Shown piece after piece: positions 1 through 8,124 of a stretch of DNA of 50,277 nt. Under the pieces are notes generated by a model. That model saw only the letters and a program-made list of their open reading frames with translations, had not been told where the DNA came from and ran no database searches. A program made the position numbers and the translations under genes. Source of the stretch: an uncultured Lachnospiraceae bacterium (GTDB lineage Bacteria; Bacillota; Clostridia; Lachnospirales; Lachnospiraceae); the NCBI GenBank assembly GCA_945621435.1, contig CALZBR010000016.1:1-50277 (forward strand), given 5' to 3'. Numbering within the stretch: the first letter of the stretch is position 1; the number at the start of each line of letters is the position of its first letter.

Positions 1-74
1 ACAAACTCCTGCACCTTTTGTATTTACTGAATTTGGCTAATCACTGAACAGTAACTACTGTATAAAAAATCTTC

Positions 75-275
75 TTATTCTTCCCACGTCTCAACCTCAA
101 TCCCACCGTTTTCCATCTCTTCCGCCTTGCGCCGCCCCGTCTCTGCAATCACCTCGTCATGTCCCGACAAGGCCGCAAAGGGAGCAAACTGTGCTGCCCG
201 GTCATGCATGGACATCGGCGGATGCTTCTTGGAAAGGGGTCGGGAAAGGTGGATGATATCCTCATAATCCGTCAT
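75..275 (-). CDS. YolD-like small protein, partner of Y-family polymerase
   Basis: A 66-residue protein whose ATG overlaps the stop of the upstream polymerase gene (ATGA), so the two are translationally coupled. The central stretch (MSMHDRAAQFAPFAALSGHD, residues 22-41) is the block seen in small YolD-like proteins that accompany UmuC/DinB-type polymerases in Firmicutes. Its biochemical role is not established; involvement in translesion synthesis is inferred from the pairing. The C-terminal third is charged and acidic. No clear terminator follows; only a short ACAGTA/TACTGT inverted repeat lies downstream at 48-61. Confidence 0.8.
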   Translation of the reverse strand: MTDYEDIIHLSRPLSKKHPPMSMHDRAAQFAPFAALSGHDEVIAETGRRKAEEMENGGIEVETWEE

Positions 276-1795
276 GCCTTATGTCCTCCTATCTGACTGT
301 TTCTTTGAATCGCTGTTGCGCCCTCTTCAAAATTCATACCCCGAAGGACTGCATTTTTACCGTATCTTTTCTTAATATCCAGAACAGCCTGCTGCAGCTT
401 TCGCTCCCGGTCGAATTCTTCCTTCTCGTGCTGATGCTGTTCCTCCAGCGCGGCATAATCCGTGAAGAGATCCAGTTGTTCAAAGGATTCCTTCACTTGT
501 TCTTTTCCCTCCTGCTCCAGACGACAAGCGGCAATCGTAATTCTTCGTACCAGAAGCTTTCCGTCTATGATCCGGTCATACAGTTCCGTTACAGCATCCA
601 AGATTATTCTGGAGGAGGAAGTCTTTGTTGCCAGATTGGTTGTGCCGTGGGCATGTTTCGGCACCTTTCTTCCATAGCGGTCTGTCACCACTTCTCCCTT
701 ATATTTTCCACGAATCTCCGGATTGGTCAGATTCTCAATATCATAGCCTATGGTCAGTACCATCTGATCCGTTACCAACCCCTTGTCTACCAGCTCCAGC
801 ACCAGCAGATCCGTCATCTCCCGAACCACCAGTCTTGCTTTATCCGCAGGATAAGGACTCGTCAGCACCTGTCCCGAGCTGAGGCTGTTGGTCTCCGGCT
901 TGTAGCCCTTGATCTCAGCAATGGTACAGGGCTCCCATCCCCAGGCGTGGTCTATCAGGAGCTCGGCATTGACGCCAAAGAGCCGGTAAAGCAGATCCTC
1001 ATTGTGGTAATCCGTATCTTTTCCCAGGGAGCATCTGGCCACATCTCCCATAGTAAACATCCCGTTCTCAGCCAGCTTTTTCGCATATCCGGGCCCAACT
1101 CTCCAGAAATCCGTCAGCGGCTTGTGATTCCACAGAGTTCTTCGATAACTCATTTCATCCAGTTCTGCAATCCGCACACCGTCGCTGTCGGGCTGAATAT
1201 GCTTTGCCCTGATATCCATGGCAATCTTGCAGAGATACAGGTTTGTGCCGATTCCGGCGGTGGCTGTGATACCTGTCTGCTCCAGCACATCTTGCAGCAT
1301 TTTCTTTGCCAGCTGTGCCGGAGTCATTCCATAGACCTTCAGGTAGGAACCAACATCCATAAATACCTCGTCGACGGAATAGACATGTATATCCTCCGGT
1401 GCCACATATTTAAGGTAAATATCATATATGGCGGAACTGCATTCCATATAACAGGCCATGCGGGGGACTGCGGCAATATAGTCAAGCTCCAGAGCAGGAT
1501 CCGCAGCCAGTTCCCGGGAATCTACGGAAGAACCTTTAAATTGCCTGTCGGTCAGCTTATTCTTACGTTCAATGTTTACCTCGCGAACCCTTTGTACCAC
1601 TTCAAAAAGTCTGGCTCTTCCGGGAATTCCATAAGCCTTCAGGGATGGTGAAACAGCCAGACAGATGGTCTTTTCCGTCCGGGAGGCATCCGCCACTACG
1701 AGATTCGTGGTCAACGGGTCCAGTCCCCGTTTCACACACTCCACCGAGGCATAGAAGGACTTTAGATCTATTGCGATATAAACATGCTCTGCCAT
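272..1795 (-). CDS. Y-family DNA polymerase (UmuC/DinB-like)
   Basis: A 507-residue translesion DNA polymerase. The N-terminal palm motif AIDLKSFYASVEC (about residues 8-20) carries the first metal-binding Asp, and VYSVDEVFMDV (about 138-148) gives the second catalytic Asp-Glu pair. A helix-hairpin-helix-like stretch follows, then the little-finger region with the conserved SLSSGQVL near residue 305. The length is UmuC-like rather than short DinB. It probably synthesises past damaged bases at low fidelity. The start is set by the site AGGAGGTGAGACTTC directly before ATG. I looked for a LexA box upstream and saw no convincing one, so SOS control is not shown by the sequence. Confidence 0.93.
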   Translation of the reverse strand: MAEHVYIAIDLKSFYASVECVKRGLDPLTTNLVVADASRTEKTICLAVSPSLKAYGIPGRARLFEVVQRVREVNIERKNKLTDRQFKGSSVDSRELAADPALELDYIAAVPRMACYMECSSAIYDIYLKYVAPEDIHVYSVDEVFMDVGSYLKVYGMTPAQLAKKMLQDVLEQTGITATAGIGTNLYLCKIAMDIRAKHIQPDSDGVRIAELDEMSYRRTLWNHKPLTDFWRVGPGYAKKLAENGMFTMGDVARCSLGKDTDYHNEDLLYRLFGVNAELLIDHAWGWEPCTIAEIKGYKPETNSLSSGQVLTSPYPADKARLVVREMTDLLVLELVDKGLVTDQMVLTIGYDIENLTNPEIRGKYKGEVVTDRYGRKVPKHAHGTTNLATKTSSSRIILDAVTELYDRIIDGKLLVRRITIAACRLEQEGKEQVKESFEQLDLFTDYAALEEQHQHEKEEFDRERKLQQAVLDIKKRYGKNAVLRGMNFEEGATAIQRNSQIGGHKA

Positions 1796-1923
1796 GAAGT
1801 CTCACCTCCTGTCTGTGCACTGCAGCCACACACAAATGCATTCAAAATCCGTACAGATCAGCTCTTACCGATACGCTGTATTCGAAAAATAAATTTTAGA
1901 TGGTATTCCTCACCATTTATTGA

Positions 1924-1943
1924 TATAATACTAAAATCGGAGG
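1924..1943 (+). promoter_or_regulatory. extended -10 promoter and RBS of the 1952 gene
   Basis: TGATATAAT (TGnTATAAT form, hexamer 1924-1929) has no good -35 hexamer at 17 bp. A ribosome site CGGAGG lies at about 1938-1943, eight bases before the ATG at 1952. This argues against an earlier in-frame start at 1784, which would lie upstream of the promoter. Confidence 0.6.
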
Positions 1944-1951
1944 TAGCTAAA

Positions 1952-3178
1952 ATGATTATTTTAGGATTTGACATTATACTTTTTCTCAGTCTCATGGGTA
2001 TGCTGGTTTTTACGGTAAGGACAAAAAAGAAGCATACACGTTATGACCTGTTCACTGTCATTGTTCTTGCATTTCTCAATATTGGAACCACCGTTCTCTT
2101 TACAGGCATGCATCACAAAAATGTTCCTTCAAATTACACCGGAGAAATGCTGGCAGCCTTTTGTATCGGACTGGTTTTTGCCATTCCACTGATTATCATC
2201 ACCTTATTATCCATTCTCATTACAGTATTGCAGATAAAACAGAATAAAACAAGCAGTTCTTACGGCGAAGAATTCAAAATCACCAAATTCACACTGTTAA
2301 AAACTCTGGGCTTTATCATTCTTGTTCTGTTTGCGGTATATGGAGCTCAATATTCCGTCTATAGAATCCAATACAATGCCGAGCTCAAAGCTTATAATGA
2401 GACACGGAATACCGAGCTTGCAAAAATGACGACACATCTGAACGAAAAATATTCCCTGAATCTTCAACCGGATGATTGCGTCTATTACCGGGAAGAGGAC
2501 TATGAAATCCATAGAGATTTTTTGGGAAACGGTCTCCGGTACAACATTCCGTATATCGGAATCTTTGAATCAGACGGGAAAAAAATCACCGTTACGGACA
2601 GAAAGGGCTTTCTTTCCGACAACTGTCAGCTGGACTATCTCCTCCAGGCGATTCCCCGGTACTTCACGAAACAATCAGGACTGGATATCGATTATGTTCA
2701 GTTTGAAAAAGCTTATCTGGGAAGTGTCCATGGAGATGATAATATTCTTAACACTGTTCTCCAGCATAGCTTTAACTCCCTCATCACCGAAGAAAACCTT
2801 CCCGAATTTATGGAGCTGGTTCTCCAACAGGCAGACCTCTCCATTAGCTTTTATGTCAAAAACAGCGCTGACAAAGACACCCTGATCCGGCGCATTACAG
2901 ATAAGCTTCAGTATCTGGAAGATTATCAGAACATTGTGAAAGTGACCGTATACTGCTATGATGATACTTTGGTCATTGATGACACCTCCCTCAACAGTGC
3001 AAACAACGATGCCCCTCTTGTCATCAATCCAGGCAATGAAGTAAGATACGAATTTGGCAGTTACATCGTCGTACCCGACAAGCAGATCCTAAAGTATTCA
3101 GCCTCCATGATTTTGGACAGAGGCTATACTCCCGGAAACGGAGAGACAATCAACGGGTGGGTCATCAGATCCTACTAA
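1952..3178 (+). CDS. hypothetical membrane protein with large C-terminal domain
   Basis: I do not recognise this 408-residue protein. It starts with four hydrophobic segments (about residues 2-22, 34-56, 70-98 and 113-133), followed by a hydrophilic domain of about 270 residues with no obvious signature. The positive charge around KTKKKHTRYD after the first segment suggests that loop is cytoplasmic. The C-terminal domain has mixed alpha/beta character and no Cys clusters. The gene stands alone on the plus strand between two minus-strand genes, has its own promoter, and ends at a terminator shared with the convergent J-domain gene. A sensor or sublancin-immunity-like role cannot be decided from sequence. 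Confidence 0.7.
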   Translation: MIILGFDIILFLSLMGMLVFTVRTKKKHTRYDLFTVIVLAFLNIGTTVLFTGMHHKNVPSNYTGEMLAAFCIGLVFAIPLIIITLLSILITVLQIKQNKTSSSYGEEFKITKFTLLKTLGFIILVLFAVYGAQYSVYRIQYNAELKAYNETRNTELAKMTTHLNEKYSLNLQPDDCVYYREEDYEIHRDFLGNGLRYNIPYIGIFESDGKKITVTDRKGFLSDNCQLDYLLQAIPRYFTKQSGLDIDYVQFEKAYLGSVHGDDNILNTVLQHSFNSLITEENLPEFMELVLQQADLSISFYVKNSADKDTLIRRITDKLQYLEDYQNIVKVTVYCYDDTLVIDDTSLNSANNDAPLVINPGNEVRYEFGSYIVVPDKQILKYSASMILDRGYTPGNGETINGWVIRSY

Positions 3179-3183
3179 CAAAA

Positions 3184-3222
3184 AATAATACCGCTGTGTA
3201 TCGGGTACATAGCGGTATTATT
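3184..3222. terminator. bidirectional terminator
   Basis: A 17-base inverted repeat (3184-3200 with 3206-3222, core AATAATACCGCT / AGCGGTATTATT) with a 5-base loop lies between two convergent genes. Both flanks are A/T rich, so it can end transcripts on both strands. Confidence 0.8.
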
Positions 3223-3229
3223 TATCTAC

Positions 3230-3907
3230 TCAGATACAGCAGCCCCCATAGCCGCAGCAAAGATTACACATTATGTTTGCGAAGCACAGCTTCATACAGA
3301 CATTCCCATCTGCATAGATGGGATAACCATACCCCGCCTGTCGCTGTTCATACCAGCTTCCGCCGCTCTCAAACTGCCGAACCAGCATACGATAATCGTC
3401 ATTGTCCGGTTCCAATGCAGCTGCACGTCTGGCATGCTCCAAAGCAGCAATACTGTTTCCCAGTCCGGAATGGGCAACAGCACTGTAGTAATACCATCTG
3501 CCGTCCCTCTCGGATTCCCTCACACCATCCAGTGTGTTTCTGGCCTCCTTGAAATAACCGTTTCTGATATAGTTTCCTGCCACTCTCAGATAAGTTTCAT
3601 TTTCATAACCGGTTTCCTGGCTCTGACGAAATCCACCATAGCCAAACCCGCCATATGAGCCATAACTGCCATATCCGCTGTTTCCACCACTGCTGTAGCC
3701 TCCACCATACCCGGCGGTTCTTTCCTTCATAATCTGTTGGTATGCCGCCTGTATTTCCTTGAATTTCTCCTCAGCCTGATCCTTATTGGGATTATTTATG
3801 TTGGCATCGGGATGATATTTTCGACTAAGTGTCTTATATGCTTTTTTTATTTCGTCCTCGTCAGCATTTCTGCTCACACCGAGTACACTGTAAGGATCGT
3901 AAATCAC
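3230..3907 (-). CDS. J-domain protein with TPR region and Cys-rich tail
   Basis: A 225-residue protein with an N-terminal J domain (about 4-65) including the HPD tripeptide in [11 protein letters not shown] Gly/Tyr/Ser linker (about 70-96) and a helical repeat region that reads like TPR (about 103-172) follow. J domains stimulate Hsp70 ATPase, so this should recruit DnaK to a specific client. The last 22 residues contain seven cysteines, including CC pairs, in a hydrophobic setting; this could bind metal, be lipidated or sit at the membrane. The start is GTG, preceded by GAGAGGTAGAGT. Its start lies three bases after the stop of the DUF5685 gene, so the two are co-transcribed. Confidence 0.85.
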   Translation of the reverse strand: MIYDPYSVLGVSRNADEDEIKKAYKTLSRKYHPDANINNPNKDQAEEKFKEIQAAYQQIMKERTAGYGGGYSSGGNSGYGSYGSYGGFGYGGFRQSQETGYENETYLRVAGNYIRNGYFKEARNTLDGVRESERDGRWYYYSAVAHSGLGNSIAALEHARRAAALEPDNDDYRMLVRQFESGGSWYEQRQAGYGYPIYADGNVCMKLCFANIMCNLCCGYGGCCI

Positions 3908-3910
3908 ACT

Positions 3911-4738
3911 CTACCTCTCACATCTTTTTTGATGAATCATCTCATACCTGCACCACACACCGGAATACAGAATATTTCTGAGAATCTCCACATTCTCCAG
4001 AATCGGCAGTTTTTCAAATTCCCTGCAGCATTCCGACATCATCATCCTTAATATTGTCCGGCATTCTTCCTCAAAATCCGGGCTCTCATATCTGCTCCTA
4101 AAAGGATTTACAGCACCCTTTCCGATATCTTTCTCCACATCGTCATAGGCGTCCAACAGATAGATGAACTTTCCAAGATAAAACCCAAGAGTCCGAAGAT
4201 TATCTGTCCACTCATCCTCCCCGGGTGTGACAATCTCCGCCATCACCTGACCAAACAATCCGGACAGTCTGTCAATATCAGGTTCCGCTTCCTTCTCTGC
4301 CTCGGCGAAGCTCTCCATCAGGAGGCTGATTGTCTTTATCTTCTCCTCATACTCTTTCCGCAATTTCCCCGTCTTACCCTTAAGAATTCCACCGTAGATC
4401 AGCTTTCGCAGCTTCCTCTCATCTTTCCAGTCATCCTCACACTTATAATAAGCAAACAACACATTCATATCAGCTGCATATTCTGTATAAATATTATTTC
4501 TGGTTGCATGCCTTTCCAAAGGATGCACAATACATTTACATTTCGACAGAACTGTTTCAGGCTCATAAAGTCCTGTCAGCAGGATTGCCAGAAAGGTCAT
4601 GTCATAACTCAGCGCAATCTGGCCTGCCATACCGTATTTACGCTTCAGATCCCTGCATATACCGCAATAAAAGGAATGATATACATCATATTCCCTGAAT
4701 TTCATCTCTGCTTTATTTACAACAATATATCCAAACAT
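3911..4738 (-). CDS. DUF5685-type helical protein
   Basis: A 275-residue, mostly helical protein matching the DUF5685 family as I remember it (HSFYCGICRDLKRKYG near the N terminus). Visible features are a CxxC (C25, C28), a CxC followed by His (C67, C69, H72), and an acidic motif LLDAYDDVEKD in the second half. The cysteines could form a metal site, and the Asp-rich helix recalls isoprenoid-synthase-type motifs, but no function is established. A longer in-frame start exists upstream but would overlap the zinc-ribbon gene by about 130 bases; the ATG at 4738 fits the family start. It lies between the zinc-ribbon and J-domain genes in one apparent operon. Confidence 0.75.
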   Translation of the reverse strand: MFGYIVVNKAEMKFREYDVYHSFYCGICRDLKRKYGMAGQIALSYDMTFLAILLTGLYEPETVLSKCKCIVHPLERHATRNNIYTEYAADMNVLFAYYKCEDDWKDERKLRKLIYGGILKGKTGKLRKEYEEKIKTISLLMESFAEAEKEAEPDIDRLSGLFGQVMAEIVTPGEDEWTDNLRTLGFYLGKFIYLLDAYDDVEKDIGKGAVNPFRSRYESPDFEEECRTILRMMMSECCREFEKLPILENVEILRNILYSGVWCRYEMIHQKRCER

Positions 4739-4748
4739 AATCCGTGCC

Positions 4749-5141
4749 TCAGCTCTTACCGATAAACTCATTGCCGCATTTTCTGCAGGTGATGGCAATG
4801 CGCCCATGGCCTCTTGGGATCCTGATTTTTTGTCTGCATGCAGGACATCGGAAGAAACGGTACTGCTTTCTCTGTGCAAATTCTCTCTTCTTTTTATCCA
4901 GAGTATTCCTTGCCTTTGCAGACTTACTCAGGTACCGTCTGTTCTCTTCGGAACGCCTTGCAATATTTCTGGAAAACATGCGGAAATAGGAATATCCCAG
5001 CAGTATCAATGCCAATAAATAAAAAGGTCCCCTGAAGATCATGGAAAGCAGGAGACAGACCAAGGATGCTGTCATCAGAAATCTGTTAAAATTATCATTA
5101 CCATATCTTCCCCACAGGAATCGGCGTAATTTCTCTCTCAT
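4749..5141 (-). CDS. zinc-ribbon membrane protein
   Basis: A 130-residue protein. A basic N terminus precedes one or two hydrophobic segments (about residues 22-55), then a basic helix rich in Arg/Lys, and a C-terminal zinc ribbon made by CPAC (about 97-100) and CRKC (about 118-121). The ribbon should face the cytoplasm. The start is fixed by CAGGAGG about six bases before ATG; a longer frame upstream runs through the promoter. It is the first gene of a three-gene unit with DUF5685 and the J-domain protein, which suggests a shared job at the membrane. No specific function is known to me. Confidence 0.75.
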   Translation of the reverse strand: MREKLRRFLWGRYGNDNFNRFLMTASLVCLLLSMIFRGPFYLLALILLGYSYFRMFSRNIARRSEENRRYLSKSAKARNTLDKKKREFAQRKQYRFFRCPACRQKIRIPRGHGRIAITCRKCGNEFIGKS

Positions 5142-5171
5142 AAAAAACCTCCTGGTATTATGATAGATACT

Positions 5172-5199
5172 ATTGTACGCCTTCATGTACATAATTCAA
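5172..5199 (-). promoter_or_regulatory. promoter of zinc-ribbon/DUF5685/J-domain operon
   Basis: Read on the minus strand: -35 TTGAAT (5194-5199), 16-bp spacer, -10 TACAAT (5172-5177). It lies about 30 bases upstream of the ATG at 5141. Confidence 0.6.
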
Positions 5200-5304
5200 T
5201 TAAATAAATCTAAATTAAGCTTAAAGATTTCGAGTAGCATATATAAAAGATAAGAACGCAGCTCCCCTCAATCGAGTTAAGCGTGCACCCATGGCGCGCA
5301 GACA

Positions 5305-5342
5305 ACAAAAACCTCCGGGTGACTGTCTGTCCCCCGAAGGTT
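5305..5342 (-). terminator. rho-independent terminator of pnp
   Basis: On the minus strand a 10-bp stem AACCTTCGGG / CCCGGAGGTT (one G-U pair; plus-strand arms 5310-5319 and 5333-5342) is followed by TTTTTG. It starts 16 bases after the pnp stop. Confidence 0.85.
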
Positions 5343-5357
5343 CTGAAATTACTTAAT

Positions 5358-7448
5358 TTACAGCTGAGCTACATCCTTCATGGAGAAGCTGTACTTTCCG
5401 GTTCTGTCTTTTCCAAGACACTTAACCTTAACTACATCGCCGAGAGTGAGCACATCCTCTACTCTGTTGATTCTCTCATTGGCAATCTTGGAAATATGAA
5501 CCATTCCCTCCTTGCCGGGTGCGAACTCTACGAATGCACCGAATTCCTTGATGCTTACTACCTTGCCAGTGAATACCTGACCCTCACAGAACTCTGTGGT
5601 AATAATCTTTACCATCTCCTCTGCCTCAGCCATCTTCTCCTTATCGGTTCCGCAGATAGATACCATACCGTCATCGGTAATATCGATCTTCACACCGGTA
5701 CGTGCAATAATCTCATTGATGGTCTTACCCTTCTGACCAACCACATCACCAATCTTCTGAGGATCAATCTGAACAGATATGATCTTGGGAGCGTAAGGTC
5801 CCACCTCAGGTCTGGGAGCGGCAATGGCGGGCTTCATGCAGGTATCCATGATAAAGAGTCTGGCCTCACGGCATCTTGCGATAGCGCCTTCTACGATAGG
5901 TCTGGTCAGACCATGAATCTTGATATCCATCTGTATAGCGGTAATACCGTCGGTAGTACCTGTAACCTTGAAGTCCATATCACCGAAGAAGTCTTCCAGT
6001 CCCTGGATATCGGTAAGCAGAACAAAATCATCATCTGTATCACCGGTTACCAGACCACAGGAAATACCTGCAACCATCTTCTTGATGGGAACGCCTGCTG
6101 CCATCAGGGACATACAGGAAGAGCAGGTAGATGCCATGGAGGTAGAACCGTTGGACTCAAAGGTCTCGGATACGGTACGGATAGCGTAGGGGAACTCGTC
6201 TTCGCTGGGCAGCACGGGAATCAATGCTCTCTCAGCAAGGGCACCATGACCGATCTCACGTCTTCCCGGTCCTCTGGAGGGCTTTGTCTCACCTACAGAG
6301 TAGGAAGGGAAATTGTAATGATGCATATATCTCTTGGATACTTCATTCTCATCCAGTCCGTCAATCTTCTGAACCTCAGAAAGAGGAGCCAGGGTACATA
6401 CGTTACAGATCTGAGTCTGTCCACGGGTAAACATTGCGGAACCATGTACTCTGGGGATAATATCAACTTCTGCTGCCAGAGGACGGATCTGGGTAATCTC
6501 ACGACCGTCGGGACGCTTGTGATCCTTCAGAATCATCTTGCGGACGGTCTTCTTCTCATACTGATAAACAGCCTCGCCAAGGATTGCGAGCCAGTCTTCC
6601 TTCTCTGCAAAAGCCTCTTCCAGCTTCGCTGTGACATTGCGGATATTCTCTTCGCGGGTCTGCTTGTCATCGGTAAAGACTGCAACCTCCATCTCTTCGG
6701 GAGTCACAATCTTCTTCATCTCCTCGAACATCTCAGCCGGAATTGCACAGCTGGTGTACTCGTGCTTCTTCTTACCGCACTCAGCAACAATTCTGTCAAT
6801 AAACTCAATGATAGTCTGGTTAATCTCATGCGCCTTGTAGATTGCCTCAATCATCTTTGCTTCAGGTACTTCATTTGCACCGGCTTCGATCATGATTACC
6901 TTTTCTCTGGTAGAGGCAACGGTAAGGTTCAGGTCACCGTTCTTCCACTGCTCCTGGGAAGGGTTGATTACAAATTCTCCGTCGATCATACCCACCTGGG
7001 TCATTGCGCAGGGACCGTCAAAAGGGATATCGGAAATACAGGTTGCAATGGCTGCACCAATCATGGCAACCAGCTCAGGACGGCACTCTGGATCAACACT
7101 CATTACCATGTTGTTCAGAGTTACGTCATTGCGGTAGTCCTTAGGGAAAAGGGGACGCATGGGTCTGTCAATGACACGGCTGGTAAGGATAGCATTCTCG
7201 CTTGCCTTACCCTCACGCTTGTTGAATCCTCCGGGAATCTTGCCGACAGCATACATTTTCTCCTCGTATTCTACGCTCAGCGGGAAAAAGTCAATTCCGT
7301 CTCTGGGCTTCTCGGATGCGGTTGCAGTACAAAGCACTGTGGTATCTCCGTAATGCATAAAAGCACATCCGTTGGCCTGTTTGCCCACACGGTTCACATC
7401 AACCTTGAGGGTACGACCGGCCAGTTCCAATTCAAAGGTCTTATACAT
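5358..7448 (-). CDS. pnp: polyribonucleotide nucleotidyltransferase (PNPase)
   Basis: A 696-residue enzyme of normal family length. It degrades RNA 3'-to-5' by phosphorolysis and can add tails in reverse. Two RNase PH domains are visible: the first starts at the N terminus (YKTFELELAGR), the second contains RTQICNVCTLAPLSE-like and SDGTTD-type active-site blocks (the stretch DFKVTGTTDGITAIQMDIK holds the metal-binding Asp). A KH domain (about 555-615) and an S1 domain (about 620-690, GKVVSIKEFGAFVEF) follow. The start is the ATG after GGAGGATATT; an upstream in-frame ATG lacks a ribosome site. It lies downstream of rpsO, the classic rpsO-pnp pairing. Confidence 0.97.
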   Translation of the reverse strand: MYKTFELELAGRTLKVDVNRVGKQANGCAFMHYGDTTVLCTATASEKPRDGIDFFPLSVEYEEKMYAVGKIPGGFNKREGKASENAILTSRVIDRPMRPLFPKDYRNDVTLNNMVMSVDPECRPELVAMIGAAIATCISDIPFDGPCAMTQVGMIDGEFVINPSQEQWKNGDLNLTVASTREKVIMIEAGANEVPEAKMIEAIYKAHEINQTIIEFIDRIVAECGKKKHEYTSCAIPAEMFEEMKKIVTPEEMEVAVFTDDKQTREENIRNVTAKLEEAFAEKEDWLAILGEAVYQYEKKTVRKMILKDHKRPDGREITQIRPLAAEVDIIPRVHGSAMFTRGQTQICNVCTLAPLSEVQKIDGLDENEVSKRYMHHYNFPSYSVGETKPSRGPGRREIGHGALAERALIPVLPSEDEFPYAIRTVSETFESNGSTSMASTCSSCMSLMAAGVPIKKMVAGISCGLVTGDTDDDFVLLTDIQGLEDFFGDMDFKVTGTTDGITAIQMDIKIHGLTRPIVEGAIARCREARLFIMDTCMKPAIAAPRPEVGPYAPKIISVQIDPQKIGDVVGQKGKTINEIIARTGVKIDITDDGMVSICGTDKEKMAEAEEMVKIITTEFCEGQVFTGKVVSIKEFGAFVEFAPGKEGMVHISKIANERINRVEDVLTLGDVVKVKCLGKDRTGKYSFSMKDVAQL

Positions 7449-7583
7449 AATATCCTCCGTTCCGTCGCTTTTGCGACACATTTTATCCCAGGAACAGAAG
7501 ACACCGAAACTACTGAAAAACCCATGAACCTCATATGTTTTTCAGCGGTCTCGGGGCCTTCTTCTGCTCCTTTTGCCATACGA

Positions 7584-7606
7584 AAAATGGCTCATAGAGC
7601 CATTTT
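7584..7606. terminator. rpsO-pnp intercistronic hairpin
   Basis: A perfect 10-bp stem AAAATGGCTC / GAGCCATTTT with a 3-base loop begins 15 bases after the rpsO stop. On the minus strand it runs into TTTTCG, so it may act as a partial terminator or a processing/stability site before pnp. Confidence 0.6.
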
Positions 7607-7621
7607 CCGTTGTCAGCCATA

Positions 7622-7888
7622 TTACTTTCTCAAACCAAGCTTCTCAATCAGGGCACGATATCTCTCGATGTCCTTCTTCTTCAGGTAATCCAGAAGTCCT
7701 CTTCTCTGACCAACCATCTTCAGCATACCGCGACGGGAATGATGATCCTTGGGGTTCGCCTTCAGATGCTCTGTAAGCTCCTGAATTCTTGCGGTGAGTA
7801 CTGCTACCTGTACTTCAGGTGAACCGGTGTCTCCTGCTGTTCTTGCGTACTCGTTCATGATTGCGGTTTTCTTTTCCTTAGAAATCAT
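7622..7888 (-). CDS. rpsO: 30S ribosomal protein S15
   Basis: An 88-residue protein with the full S15 pattern: [11 protein letters not shown] near residue 22, [16 protein letters not shown] (about 49-64) that contacts 16S rRNA helix 22, and the [19 protein letters not shown] end. S15 is a primary binder that nucleates assembly of the 30S platform. The start follows GGAACCCAAA. Promoter and a folded leader lie upstream; pnp lies downstream. Confidence 0.98.
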   Translation of the reverse strand: MISKEKKTAIMNEYARTAGDTGSPEVQVAVLTARIQELTEHLKANPKDHHSRRGMLKMVGQRRGLLDYLKKKDIERYRALIEKLGLRK

Positions 7889-7924
7889 TTTGGGTTCCTC
7901 CATAAAAATATTATTATTTCACCT

Positions 7925-7965
7925 GACACCAGGCTTCGGTCGGAGTTGTCCGTAAACCGAGTGTC
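7925..7965 (-). promoter_or_regulatory. candidate S15 autoregulatory leader
   Basis: In the rpsO 5' leader three nested helices are visible: GACAC/GTGTC (7925-7929 with 7961-7965), TCGGT/ACCGA (7936-7940 with 7956-7960) and CGGA/TCCG (7941-7944 with 7949-7952). Several bacterial lineages regulate rpsO by S15 binding to its own leader; assigning this structure to that role is inference. Confidence 0.5.
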
Positions 7966-7984
7966 GGCTAAACCATACTTTGTC

Positions 7985-8013
7985 AGTGTAACATATGCTA
8001 AGGCAAATGTAAA
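7985..8013 (-). promoter_or_regulatory. rpsO promoter
   Basis: Minus strand: -35 TTTACA (8008-8013), 17-bp spacer, -10 TACACT (7985-7990) preceded by TGT, an extended -10. The rest of the gap up to 8124 holds only a tandem 10-mer (CGGCATAAAA twice, near 8072-8091) and no gene. Confidence 0.75.
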
Positions 8014-8124
8014 CAACTATTTACCATAATTCCTTAATAAATCTTCAATTATCTTTTCATCTGCAAAAGTTTTTATGCCGTTTTATGCCGAGTATATCTT
8101 GACGCTGTAGTATTCATTCCTGAC

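Noticed and set aside
48..61. Terminator after the YolD-like gene
   Set aside because: ACAGTA/TACTGT is a short 6-bp stem with a 2-base loop and no T tract on the minus strand.
281..1651. A 456-codon open frame on the plus strand over the polymerase gene
   Set aside because: Opposite a clear Y-family polymerase; no ribosome site and no motif.
1870..1900. Possible LexA/SOS box upstream of the polymerase
   Set aside because: CGATACGCTGTATTCG is only a loosely symmetric sequence and does not match the Firmicutes GAAC-4-GTTC core.
5283..7688. An 801-codon open frame on the plus strand over pnp
   Set aside because: It lies entirely opposite pnp and rpsO, has no ribosome site, and its composition (rich in Leu, Cys, His, Gly, Asn) is that of an antisense shadow.
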